From NCBI GenBank assembly GCA_018242295.1, contig JAFECE010000002.1:1-64000 (forward strand): a stretch of 64,000 nucleotides of DNA, written 5' to 3'. The DNA comes from Pseudomonadota bacterium (GTDB lineage: Bacteria > Pseudomonadota > Alphaproteobacteria > Rhizobiales > Hyphomicrobiaceae). Position 1 is the first letter of the stretch, and each line of letters begins with the position of its first letter. A program made the translations under genes and the position numbers. Under the pieces are notes generated by a model, which made no database searches, was not told the DNA's origin, and worked only from the letters and a program-made list of their open reading frames with translations. Shown here piece by piece: positions 33,778 through 41,490 of the stretch.

Positions 33778-34155
33778 ATGGGTGCCTTACAGCGATCATC
33801 GTTCAAAGGCTGCGACGAGGGAAGTGTTGCCGTCGAGTTCGGCCTGACCTTCCCGCTACTGATCATGCTATTCATCGGGACGCTTTACATCGGGATCGTG
33901 ATGTATTCGCTCTCCGGATTGCACAACGCGGTTGAGGCGGCGGCGCGCTGCTATTCGGTCGATGCGACCCGGTGCGCCACGGCGACGGCAACCCAGGCTT
34001 ACGCGAAGGCACATTACTACGGAAGTAGCACGCCAACTTTCGTCGCGACGGCGACCTCGTGCGGCCATCGAGTGAGCGCCACGACAAGCGTCGTGCTCAG
34101 CGCCGGATTGACGAGCTGGAGTATTCCCCTCACCGCGAGCGCGTGCTTCCCCTGA
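33778..34155 (+). CDS. TadE-like pseudopilin, copy 1b
   Basis: A 125-aa TadE/TadF-type protein: EGSVAVEFGLTFPLLIMLFI starts the membrane helix with its Glu, followed by HNAVEAAARCYSVDATRCAT and a small Cys-stabilised domain (ATSCGHRVSA, ASACFP). It completes a three-gene set with the two genes before it. No TadA ATPase or TadB/C genes are in the window, so the machine must be encoded elsewhere or be absent. Confidence 0.85.
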   Translation: MGALQRSSFKGCDEGSVAVEFGLTFPLLIMLFIGTLYIGIVMYSLSGLHNAVEAAARCYSVDATRCATATATQAYAKAHYYGSSTPTFVATATSCGHRVSATTSVVLSAGLTSWSIPLTASACFP

Positions 34156-34185
34156 ACGCGTTTTCTGTACCTGACACAAAAGTCT

Positions 34186-34605
34186 GTGTGGTCTCAGTTT
34201 GCGCACAAGTCTTGCCGCACAGAGATCAAGCGAGAATACCAGGCAGCGATCGACGAATATTTTCGCGCTCCAAAAGGTTGGGAAGCTGCCGAAGAATTGA
34301 ACCTTCCCGCAGATTTCGCACCTCAGCAAGGAATCATTGCTACGAAGAGTGTCTTGAGCACGAGAATGCTGTGGTCCGCGAAGTTCCTGACGGTGACGGC
34401 CTTCAAAACTGCTGCATGCAATCCTCGTTGTGAGACGCACTGCGAGATCCATGCGGACTGGAAGCTCATGATTGATCCGTACGCCGTAACTTCCGTTACG
34501 ATGTCGCGCCAGCAATCGCTCAATACGCAAGAAAGGTCCGCCGCGTACCCTGTATCAGCGTCTATTAGGTCGATGAATTCTTCGTTATCGGGATTGCGTC
34601 AGTAG
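34186..34605 (+). CDS. Hypothetical protein (139 aa), uncertain
   Basis: GTG start with no clear ribosome-binding site. The first 100 residues are protein-like (EIKREYQAAIDEYFRAPKGW, PADFAPQQGIIATKSVLSTR) and include a Cys/His cluster (AACNPRCETHCEIHADWK) that could bind a metal. The last 35 residues look like read-through. It follows the TadE gene by 30 bases but is unlike pilus proteins. It may be a remnant. Confidence 0.35.
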   Translation: MWSQFAHKSCRTEIKREYQAAIDEYFRAPKGWEAAEELNLPADFAPQQGIIATKSVLSTRMLWSAKFLTVTAFKTAACNPRCETHCEIHADWKLMIDPYAVTSVTMSRQQSLNTQERSAAYPVSASIRSMNSSLSGLRQ

Positions 34606-34847
34606 TTGGGGACACAGCCCGTAACTTAATCGCTCCCCCCGGGGGGTGAGCGGCGATGTTCTCACTCGGCCTCTGCGGGCAGGTCGCCCGACTAAAGCCG
34701 GGATTCGAAAAGAAGGACTCTCTTGTCGCGTAACGTTCCGAACTGTCGCAATCCAACGTGAAGGCGAGTGTTGGTAGATCTGTTGGCATCGGCCAATCTC
34801 CAGAACACCTAGAAATTTGTTTTTTAACAAGTTTAACGCTCTGGTGT
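34606..34847. other. Remnant region before att copy C
   Basis: No intact gene. Bases 34695-34733 read PGFEKKDSLVA and stop on the plus strand, recalling the C-terminus of SRAP proteins (SGFEKKDLLAA) but too short to be sure. A G/C-only palindromic patch CCCCCCGGGGGG lies at about 34636-34647. Confidence 0.35.
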
Positions 34848-34866
34848 GACTCCCGTAGGGGCGCCA
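34848..34866 (+). repeat. tRNA-3'-end-like att core, copy C
   Basis: GACTCCCGTAGGGGCGCCA. Differs from copies A and B by loss of one A in the acceptor part and keeps the expected T-loop end (GACT). A truncated integrase gene starts 106 bases downstream. Confidence 0.65.
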
Positions 34867-34971
34867 AATCCGCCATTGCGCCCAGGTTTTTCGACACTTT
34901 GCGAGCTGTGGTCGGCATCACGCCTGCTCGTACCGCTGTCAATCCGGCACGAAACCCGAGGATTAATTGCC

Positions 34972-35184
34972 ATGGCACGACCACGTCAGCAGCCCCAGCC
35001 AGTGAAGAAAGACGGCTTCTGGTATTTCGTCCAGCTTGTCCCTCCTGAGTACGCCAGCGTCGAGCCCTGGAGGCGGATCGTTAACAGCACCAAAATCTGG
35101 ATTACCGATGACCCGCGAGGCGTGACCGCCCAAGCCATCGTCGATCGCATGTATCCCACAAGCGGAAGTTGGCTGCCGTATTGA
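34972..35184 (+). pseudogene. int: 5' fragment of a second, different tyrosine integrase
   Basis: Seventy residues beginning MARPRQQPQPVKKDGFWYFV then QLVPPEYASVEPWRRIVNST and ending WITDDPRGVTAQAIVDRMYP. This N-terminus (VKKDGFWYxVxxVPxEYAxxDPRxxVxxSTxI) belongs to a DUF6538-like integrase group common in rhizobia and unrelated to the P4-type fragment at 23270. About 400 residues, including the catalytic domain, are missing. Its place just after att core C repeats the arrangement at 23091-23407. Confidence 0.75.
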
Positions 35185-35345
35185 CCGCAAACCAGATGCT
35201 GTCGCGGCTACGTCTGCTAGGTAAGGGAGTCACTGGAAGGTTCCACCCGCGCTTATAACCGAAAGTCACCATTCGTCGTTGAGCAACGTTATCGTCGGCA
35301 GATTTCTGCTTTGCCGAGAAAGCGGACGCAAACTGCGAAAAGAAG

Positions 35346-35670
35346 TCAGTACAAACCACACCTTGAATCGCATCTGCTGTAGTTCCGATAACTGTCGGCC
35401 GCCATAAGTTTTCTTTTCGGGCAAAGGTTCTGCTCGCCGCCGAGGCATGGCTGACAATGCATGCAACTCGCGGATGCCCAACCGACGCCAACGCGCTCTC
35501 CTATCTGAGGCCCGTTAGCGTTTGAGCCAAGAGCTGTGACGCGTCCGATTACCTCGTGCGCCTGTACGAGTGGGAAGGTGGTACCGCCCCACTCATTCTG
35601 CATCATCGAAACCTCGGAGTGGCAAATGCCACAGGTTATGGACGCAGTCGCAACTGCTTTTGCGGTCGGC
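35346..35670 (-). pseudogene. N-terminal fragment of a zinc alcohol dehydrogenase
   Basis: Minus-strand reading gives [20 protein letters not shown] then [19 protein letters not shown] and [20 protein letters not shown]. These are the catalytic-zinc (GxCHSE, HE) and structural-zinc Cys motifs of CAD/YahK-type dehydrogenases. One expected Cys spacing and the upstream start are lost, and the frame leaves the family after LCPKRK. About 100 of some 350 residues remain. The gene was probably cut when neighbouring integrative elements rearranged. Confidence 0.7.
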
Positions 35671-35896
35671 GACGAAAGCCCTTATCAGTTCAGCCAAGAG
35701 TATCGAAGGCTTTTTTGGAGTTCCGCCGGTCCAGGACGACCGACGCTTGCGCAGCAAGACTGAAATTTTAGAAGATGTTCGGTGAAGCGCCGGAAGTAAA
35801 TTGCTTCCACTTCCCGCGCTGCGCGATCGGTTCCTGGGCAGTTGCATCTCCGCAGCCTGACCAGCGAACCTAATAGAAATAGAGTTCTGGAAGCCC

Positions 35897-36493
35897 TCAG
35901 GCCGGCTGCAGCTCCCGCATGGGCGTCCACCTGGAGAGCCAATAGTCTACGCTCACATAACGTCCGCCACCGTAGAAAAAGAGAACAGCCAGCATAATCA
36001 CATACGTGGCCGAGAATTCGATTCCGTTGTTCAGGATGACCGGATCGCCAAGCTCAGTGATGTAATTGAAGCGTCCAGGAAAGTTCTGCGCAAGCCAGTC
36101 CATAAAGCCCTGCATTCGAATTGCCGATTCCGCAGTCTTCCCGGCGATTGCCGCCCAGCCATGCGACCAGTGAACGGTCAGGGAGGCGACAATCATCGTA
36201 AACATCAACGGTACTGAGATTAGCCGTGTGAGTAGCCCAATTGCCAAGCAAACAAGGCCGGCCGCCTCCGTCGCTGTCGCGAGAAACGCCATCAGAACTG
36301 GCGCTGGCATTCCGAGGCCGCCTTGTGCGACCGGCGTCGCAAACCATTCGACGGTTCCTTGAAAGCCGGTGATCTTGGCGTGCGCTCCCACATAAAAGAT
36401 TGGCAGGAGATACAGACGTATCGCCAGCAGCGCCAAGAAGTCGAAATTTTTCGACTTTTCCAGAAAGGTATTTGCTAATTGGACCAGCTTCAT
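35897..36493 (-). CDS. DoxX-family membrane protein of the MNIO/RiPP operon
   Basis: A 198-aa DoxX-type protein with four membrane helices (about 20-40, 65-90, 95-115 and 160-185) and typical segments FLALLAIRLYLLPIFYVGAH, WFATPVAQGGLGMPAP and GLLTRLISVPLMFTMIVASL. ATG 36493 has AAGGAG eight bases upstream and starts ten bases after the previous stop. In bufferin and Hvf loci a DoxX gene (HvfD-like) is a regular partner of the precursor, MNIO and DUF2063 genes. It is thought to serve the membrane side of the system, but its exact job is unknown. Confidence 0.9.
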   Translation of the reverse strand: MKLVQLANTFLEKSKNFDFLALLAIRLYLLPIFYVGAHAKITGFQGTVEWFATPVAQGGLGMPAPVLMAFLATATEAAGLVCLAIGLLTRLISVPLMFTMIVASLTVHWSHGWAAIAGKTAESAIRMQGFMDWLAQNFPGRFNYITELGDPVILNNGIEFSATYVIMLAVLFFYGGGRYVSVDYWLSRWTPMRELQPA

Positions 36494-36503
36494 GGCTTCT
36501 CCT

Positions 36504-37217
36504 TCAACATTCGGTTCCACAAATTACCAAGCCGTTTTGTGATTGTTCGATGACCCACTGTCTGATTGCATCCGTGGTCAGCTGGACTGGCGGCGCAGAA
36601 ACGAGAGCATTGAATGCCACTTCGCCCTCGCGCCGAATAAGATCGATCAGGCAATAGTCCACATAAGAAAGTGACCGAGTCACAACGGTATGCTTTACCG
36701 TGCGATATACGGCATAGACATAGTTCTGCTCCGTTCCGTCGAGTTCAACCGGAATGTCTACCAGAGTAATATCAAAAGGCGTGGCGACGATTTCAGCGGT
36801 AGGATTCAAGGAAATTTTCGACGTATCCCAATTCGTATTACCGCTCAATTGGGGAGCTTGGATTCGTGCGGAGTCGATTTCAGTCGACAGTAGAATCCAT
36901 TCGTATTCCAGCAGGCAAATAAGCGGCTTTGAAAGCTCATGGCCGCGATGAGCAAACTCGACGATTTCCGTCGCGATATGATGGAACTGCGGTCGCTTAG
37001 CGCCATGCCTGGACAGGAAATGACTCGCAATCTCATCGAGCTTGCCTGGAGCAAGTGCTGTGCCAAATCTTGGAAAGCTGCATTTCAAAACTTCGAGAAT
37101 GTTTTCGCGAAGCAGCTCGCTGTAAATTGACGGCTTACGCCGCCGGATTTTTTGACAGAGTTCGTCTGTCTCCGACACCATACGAGAAGGCGCATGAGCT
37201 TCAGATTGAGCACGCAT
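36504..37217 (-). CDS. DUF2063-like partner protein (BufC/HvfC-type)
   Basis: A 237-aa protein expected to pair with the MNIO and present the precursor to it. The N-terminal region YSELLRENILEVLKCSFPRF, GKLDEIASHFLSRHG and KPLICLLEYEWILLSTEID fits the helical DUF2063 domain, although diverged. A second, strand-rich domain follows (ATPFDITLVDIPVELDGTEQ), ending in a winged-helix-like region. ATG 37217 overlaps the MNIO stop by 17 bases; ATG 37250 is an alternative. Divergence from the family means the call rests partly on position. Confidence 0.75.
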   Translation of the reverse strand: MRAQSEAHAPSRMVSETDELCQKIRRRKPSIYSELLRENILEVLKCSFPRFGTALAPGKLDEIASHFLSRHGAKRPQFHHIATEIVEFAHRGHELSKPLICLLEYEWILLSTEIDSARIQAPQLSGNTNWDTSKISLNPTAEIVATPFDITLVDIPVELDGTEQNYVYAVYRTVKHTVVTRSLSYVDYCLIDLIRREGEVAFNALVSAPPVQLTTDAIRQWVIEQSQNGLVICGTEC

Positions 37218-38046
37218 ACCTATCGCCCGCCGCGATTGATTTCTGAACATCTCCGACTTCGCGGATCAGTTCATCAAGAGAGGGTACCTGATTATCGCGT
37301 TCAAGAAGCAAAGGCCGTGGGCCGTGCCAACCCCAGACCTCGTGGCCTAGTCGAACAACTTCCTCGCCGACCTTGGTGCCGTGCGTGTCCAATAGCGATC
37401 CATCCTCAAGCTCCAGATGGCCCGCGACGTGATAGTAAACGATTGCGTTTGACGGCAAGCACCGCACCATGGCCACGGCATCTTCCAAGTGATTGCGAGA
37501 GTTTACGTAGACATTATTTATATCGAGCAGGAGGCCGCATCCAGACTGCTCGGCAATAGCGGCTAGGAATTCCGCCTCGGGCATTTGATCTTCATAACGA
37601 TGATAGTAGGAGATATTCTCCAGAACGAGCTGGCGACCAACGATGTCTTGAACCTGGCAAATTCGCCCGGTTAGGTATTCGATATTCTCTTTACGACGCG
37701 GCACTGGAAGGAGATCGTAGAGATATCCCGATGAATCCCGGCACATGCTCAAATGATCGCTGTATATCGAGATACCGTAGTCGTTTAGGAAGCTGCAAAC
37801 GTCGCGAATAAACCCCACGTTGAGCGGTACAGTATCTGCGATCGACAGGCTCAATCCATGGGCAATCAGTGGATATTTATCGGCCAGAATGTCCAGTTGG
37901 TCGCGCTTCCTGCCGCCGATCCCCATCCAGTTTTCCGGCGCGATCTCCAGGAAATCTATATCCTCTCGCGCCGGTTGGATACAGAGCGCTTCAAGCAACT
38001 CTGAGCGCAAACCGATGCCGAGAGCATTTTCTTTCACTTGCCGCAT
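37201..38046 (-). CDS. bufB: MNIO-family (DUF692) multinuclear iron oxidase
   Basis: A 281-aa TIM-barrel enzyme of the multinuclear non-haem iron-dependent oxidase family, which modifies Cys residues of partner peptides (as in methanobactin, bufferin and Hvf pathways). Conserved ligand positions are visible: His63 (AHGLSLS), His98 (SDHLS), Glu143-Asn144 (LVLENIS), Asp175/Asn178 (LLDINNVYV), His206 and His210 (YHVAGH), Asp220/His222 (LLDTHG) and Glu249. It starts inside the precursor gene (13-base overlap) and runs into the DUF2063 gene, so expression of all three is coupled. Cytoplasmic by sequence. Confidence 0.92.
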   Translation of the reverse strand: MRQVKENALGIGLRSELLEALCIQPAREDIDFLEIAPENWMGIGGRKRDQLDILADKYPLIAHGLSLSIADTVPLNVGFIRDVCSFLNDYGISIYSDHLSMCRDSSGYLYDLLPVPRRKENIEYLTGRICQVQDIVGRQLVLENISYYHRYEDQMPEAEFLAAIAEQSGCGLLLDINNVYVNSRNHLEDAVAMVRCLPSNAIVYYHVAGHLELEDGSLLDTHGTKVGEEVVRLGHEVWGWHGPRPLLLERDNQVPSLDELIREVGDVQKSIAAGDRYACSI

Positions 38047-38336
38047 ACCCCTTGCGCCAATCTATCGATAGTGCTTTCGGTGACGTCGTGCCCTTTACCT
38101 GTCATTCCGCACTTACCATCCCGAGCACGCACGAGCACGCCATTGGGATCACTATCTAGCTTTCTTGCGCTGTAGAACTTTTCCGTTCCGCATTTTCCAC
38201 TGGCACACTTTCCGCCTCCGTGTGGCTTGGCGGCCGGAGCGGCTGCGGTTGCGCCGTTGGTGCTTGGCGATTCCGCAAAAGCACTGGTCAGCATCAAGGA
38301 CGTAACAGCTATGCTAAGGGCGATTTCCTTTTTCAT
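38034..38336 (-). CDS. Exported Cys-containing precursor peptide (bufferin/HvfA-like)
   Basis: A 100-aa small protein with a Sec signal peptide (MKKEIALSIAVTSLMLTSAF, cut after AFA), an Ala/Pro linker, and four Cys at 44, 49, 76 and 98 in GGKCASGKCG, DGKCGMTG and QGVCGK. The GKCxxGKCG pattern is like HvfA-type substrates of MNIO enzymes, but a compact domain (about residues 53-100) takes the place of simple repeats. ATG 38336 has GGAGA eight bases upstream and overlaps the preceding gene's stop (ATGA). It is the likely substrate of the MNIO encoded next; modified Cys would bind metal such as copper. Confidence 0.85.
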   Translation of the reverse strand: MKKEIALSIAVTSLMLTSAFAESPSTNGATAAAPAAKPHGGGKCASGKCGTEKFYSARKLDSDPNGVLVRARDGKCGMTGKGHDVTESTIDRLAQGVCGK

Positions 38337-39298
38337 TTCTTGTCTCCGGGTACATTGCCGAGTGGAAAGCACGAGAGATCACGGCCCGCATAGACTGGGC
38401 CATGGTAGGATTGTTTGATAACCTCGATGTTTTTGTCTTTGTCGATTATCGACCGTCCCATGAAGTGATCGAGGACAAGCATTTTCGGGTTTGCGGTAGC
38501 CGCAATTTGCCCGATCGTGGTCGGAGGGGCATGGAGGAAGCGGGATTGCTCATCCGCATCATCGTCGATTGCAGCAGGCATCATTAGAATGTCGGCGCCA
38601 CGCGCAAAGTCGACGAACTCTTTCCGGCTGCCGTTCTGGTCGGCCGAAAGCACAAGCACGCCCTCCGGGGTTTCGATGCGATACGCAAGGCACGGCACGT
38701 CGCCGTGCGGGATTCCGAACGCGTAGATTGTGACCCCATCCCCTTTGTACACTAGCGTTTGCGTAGGGCTGGTTACATCCACGTCGTTGGGATGAACTTC
38801 CAATTGAAGGCCATCGCTCGCGTTGCGCAGTCCGGAGAGGTACTGAAAGGATCCGCCCCCGCCATTAGCGCTGCCGAAGGTGCGATCAAAAAACTGCGTC
38901 ATACTCGGAAAATTGCTGTTGCCGGTCGGCCCGACTAGCGTGACGGAGTGCTTCGTAGAAACGAAGAATGCGCCCTTCAGAATCGCTGGCAAATCCGTCA
39001 CGTGGTCCGTGTGGAAATGCGATATGCCGATAAAATCTAGATCTTCCAGGCGGGCACCCGATTCTCCGTACCGCAGGAACGTTCCGCCGCCAGCATCAAT
39101 CAGGAGGCGTGCTTTTCCATCGATCCACACGATCGCACCGGAAGAGGCACGTGCATCGTCCGAGATTGGACCGCCGGAGCCCAAAAGCTGGAGGGCAATC
39201 TTACTTCGAGAGCACGCAAATTGCTCGGCTCGGATTGGAGAACTTAAGGAAAGGGTAAGCGCAATCGCAATCAGACAACGAGCCTTCATTTTTTCCAT
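38333..39298 (-). CDS. Secreted metallo-beta-lactamase-fold hydrolase leading the RiPP operon
   Basis: A 321-aa MBL-fold enzyme with a signal peptide (MKARCLIAIALTLSLSSPIR, cut after RA) and the zinc motif HFHTDH (His94, His96, Asp98, His99), further GIPHGDVPC and DHFMGR elements, resembling periplasmic ribonuclease Z/arylsulfatase-like MBL proteins. The stop overlaps the precursor start (ATGA), so it is the first gene of the five-gene operon. This enzyme is not part of the bufferin/Hvf core set I know. A role in periplasmic release or detoxification is inference. ATG 39289 is an alternative start. Confidence 0.88.
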   Translation of the reverse strand: MEKMKARCLIAIALTLSLSSPIRAEQFACSRSKIALQLLGSGGPISDDARASSGAIVWIDGKARLLIDAGGGTFLRYGESGARLEDLDFIGISHFHTDHVTDLPAILKGAFFVSTKHSVTLVGPTGNSNFPSMTQFFDRTFGSANGGGGSFQYLSGLRNASDGLQLEVHPNDVDVTSPTQTLVYKGDGVTIYAFGIPHGDVPCLAYRIETPEGVLVLSADQNGSRKEFVDFARGADILMMPAAIDDDADEQSRFLHAPPTTIGQIAATANPKMLVLDHFMGRSIIDKDKNIEVIKQSYHGPVYAGRDLSCFPLGNVPGDKK

Positions 39299-39375
39299 GC
39301 CTTGCTAGAGATGGGTCAGACGGCACAGGCGCCGATCCATGCTGAAACGTTTCGCGTGCTGCTCGGAAAATATAC

Positions 39376-39393
39376 AAAGCCTATGGAGGCTTT
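39376..39393 (-). terminator. Terminator between small-protein genes and the RiPP operon
   Basis: AAAGCCT-CCAT-AGGCTTT on the minus strand followed by GTATATTTT, 25 bases past the stop of the 39418 gene. The promoter of the five-gene operon would then lie in 39299-39375. Confidence 0.6.
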
Positions 39394-39417
39394 AGTAATC
39401 CAATTGATTATCGCTAT

Positions 39418-39633
39418 TTATTCAGTCGATTGACCTAATGGATCGGCAAGTTCGTGTTCTCCAAGTTTGAACGCCGACCCGGCACGCTCCCACGGCTGGG
39501 GAGTGCCCATTGCGACCGATATCGCCTTCGCCGTGATGTCTTGGTTGGAACCGTAATCGACTTTGTATCTGGTCGCGCCGATGAGCAGCGTTGCGACAAG
39601 CGCGCATAAAATAGATTGCGCGAGCGCCTTCAT
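39418..39633 (-). CDS. Small exported hypothetical protein (71 aa)
   Basis: ATG 39633 overlaps the preceding stop (ATGA), implying coupled translation with the gene at 39630. Residues 1-23 ([20 protein letters not shown]) form a signal or anchor helix; the rest is short, soluble and without Cys. No family recognised. A terminator-like hairpin follows, so this and the preceding gene form a two-gene unit separate from the RiPP operon. Confidence 0.5.
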   Translation of the reverse strand: MKALAQSILCALVATLLIGATRYKVDYGSNQDITAKAISVAMGTPQPWERAGSAFKLGEHELADPLGQSTE

Positions 39634-39877
39634 CGGCGCGCGCAATCTTCTGCCTCGATGACCCCAACAAATGCGTTCACAACATCGGTCAGGGGTTCAT
39701 CCGTTGGCGGAACATAGACAAGCCCCTCAGACACATTGGTAGCCGCACGCAGCCGCCACCCAGATCGGTTTCGATGGTCGAGAAAGGATAGATGAGGATA
39801 TAGTTGGCGGAAGAACTTTTCACCGCCGCGTAGCAACTCATTGCCGACAAGGCGAACAGCAACACGGGCACGAACAT
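39630..39877 (-). pseudogene. Small exported protein gene with frameshift
   Basis: From ATG 39877, MFVPVLLFALSAMSCYAAVK gives a signal peptide with a lipobox-like Cys, then NYILIYPFSTIETDLGGGCV. After a one-base shift near 39750 the other frame continues NVSEGLVYVPPTDEPLTDVV to EAEDCARR and stop at 39630. Both parts make sense only when joined, so I read one gene with a frameshift. A programmed shift or sequencing error cannot be excluded. Confidence 0.45.
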
Positions 39878-40179
39878 CTTCACGCCGAGATAATCCACGG
39901 GCAAAACGTATACTTCAAGCCCGGATGCCTAGCGCAGCATGAACGCCAATAGGTCGCAAGGACAGACCGCCAATCAAAAACACTCGCCAATTACGTGGCG
40001 CGAATTGATGTGGCGCCAGCGCGATGGGCGAGAAAAGGCCCGGCGCCGAAATTGGCTCAGCACTCCGTCACTGTTTAAACATGCGAATTGAGCCGTTGCA
40101 GCCAAACCGCGCCGCTTCAATTATCTCTACAGGGATCGTTTCTTTGGATTGACACGGATATCCTCATTTGCGAGCGTTC
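39878..40179. other. Intergenic region
   Basis: Divergent gap between the minus-strand pair and the plus-strand 40180 gene. No repeat or clear promoter seen; presumably promoters for both sides. Confidence 0.3.
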
Positions 40180-41016
40180 ATGGGCTGTAAGGCGATTTGG
40201 GGGATTGCCTTGTTTTTAGTGCGTGGCGTTTATTTTGTGTTGTTTGCCTCGGCTGCCGGCGCGTGCGCCGTGGTACCGGATATTCCGCCCGACTTTGCCC
40301 TTCCCGTACGCGCCATCATCGCCCAAACGGCGTGTGAGCTGAAAGACGCGCTCACCGTGCTTGATCGAACGCCGGAATACCAAGGCTTTAAAGCAAGGAA
40401 ATGGCTTGTCACCATCTCGCTACTTCCAAAGGCGACCGCAGACTTGAACGGTTCCGGAGGGTTTACGCGGAAGTCGCTCAACAATCCCCTTCGCATCACA
40501 ACCTGGAGCATGACCGGACCCGGGGCGCAGCTCGACGACAAAGGCATCCGCAGCAGCGGCATAAATTACAACGTTAAATCTGGTGACTTGATCTTAGATA
40601 AAACATTGCAATGTCCGCCGGATGATCCGTCTGTGCACGTTTTGGCCCAACACCTGGGTGTCGGGGAGTGGCTGTACCGCTCGGCTGACGCAAAGAGGGT
40701 GGCGTCGTCGCTCACAGTCGATAAACCCACCTACAATTCGGAGATTACGATCACATTCTCCGCGAATGGATCTTACTCGTTCGCGTTTCCCCCTGGAACT
40801 AATTTGGCCGCCTTCGGCGGGAGCTACAGTCTCGACGAACAATTAAATATCAGCATGGCTCCCATTACCGATACGCCACCGCTAAAGGTTACCACGCTTC
40901 CGAGTTCCTCCAACTACCCTCAAGCGGTTGTTTCGGTCGTCGAGACGGAACCGGCCCAATTGCGCTTGGATCTTCAGGGTATTGAGACGGCGCTACGAAA
41001 GCTGCAATCGCAATGA
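40180..41016 (+). CDS. Exported hypothetical protein (278 aa)
   Basis: ATG 40180 (a TTG at 40168 is possible) gives a signal-like helix (GIALFLVRGVYFVLFASAAG) followed by ACAVVPDIPPDFALPVRAII. The mature part is strand-rich with segments KWLVTISLLPKATADLNGSG, YNSEITITFSANGSYSFAFP and ends in a short helix. It is likely periplasmic or lipid-anchored. I do not recognise the family. The next gene starts 18 bases after its stop and is also exported, so the two form an operon and may act together. Confidence 0.6.
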   Translation: MGCKAIWGIALFLVRGVYFVLFASAAGACAVVPDIPPDFALPVRAIIAQTACELKDALTVLDRTPEYQGFKARKWLVTISLLPKATADLNGSGGFTRKSLNNPLRITTWSMTGPGAQLDDKGIRSSGINYNVKSGDLILDKTLQCPPDDPSVHVLAQHLGVGEWLYRSADAKRVASSLTVDKPTYNSEITITFSANGSYSFAFPPGTNLAAFGGSYSLDEQLNISMAPITDTPPLKVTTLPSSSNYPQAVVSVVETEPAQLRLDLQGIETALRKLQSQ

Positions 41017-41034
41017 CGCTAGGCGAGGCCGCAT

Positions 41035-41490
41035 ATGAAATGGACGCTCTACCTCATGCTGTTCACCGCCCCTGCTGCGAATGTCACAGATCCGGCAGAA
41101 CAACAGTGCCTCAGCTACCAGACCGTCCGAAATATCGACGATATTTTCAAATGCCGTCCGGATTTTGAAAGCAAACGCATATGGTCCCTTCAAAGCACGT
41201 CTCAGTTTGATGTTTCGACACTTGAAGCCTGCGTCGAACGTCAAGACCAGCTCATAGCCAGCTCAAACATCGCCTCCACGATGACGTTGCGGTCATGGTG
41301 TTTTTGCGATGCCGAGAAGGATGAGTGTCCGAAAGACGAGAACTCTATTCATAAAAAAGTCGATGACATCAGGTCGTGCGAAAAGAACCCCGACCAGAAG
41401 GATTGTAAATCTGGGCAGAAGAAATTGTTCTCATTAGACCTCGGTACTCAAGGCGCGAAGTCATTCTCCCTTCGTCTCTATCCGCCGTGA
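41035..41490 (+). CDS. Exported Cys-rich hypothetical protein (151 aa)
   Basis: Has a short signal-like N-terminus (MKWTLYLMLFTAPAANVTDP). The chain has eight or more Cys in CLSYQT, FKCRPDF, EACVERQ, WCFCDAEKDECP, RSCEKN and KDCKSG, spaced like a disulphide-bonded periplasmic domain. No known family. GCGAGG lies ten bases before the ATG. Operon partner of the exported protein before it; both look like one functional unit of unknown role. Confidence 0.6.
   Translation: MKWTLYLMLFTAPAANVTDPAEQQCLSYQTVRNIDDIFKCRPDFESKRIWSLQSTSQFDVSTLEACVERQDQLIASSNIASTMTLRSWCFCDAEKDECPKDENSIHKKVDDIRSCEKNPDQKDCKSGQKKLFSLDLGTQGAKSFSLRLYPP

Noticed and set aside
34695-34733. Reading PGFEKKDSLVA as a definite third SRAP gene end
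   Set aside because: Only about ten residues match and the upstream sequence differs, so it is noted as a weak remnant and not called a pseudogene.
35593-35847. Several 60-80-codon frames around the alcohol dehydrogenase remnant
   Set aside because: They are shadows of the decayed dehydrogenase and have no start signals.
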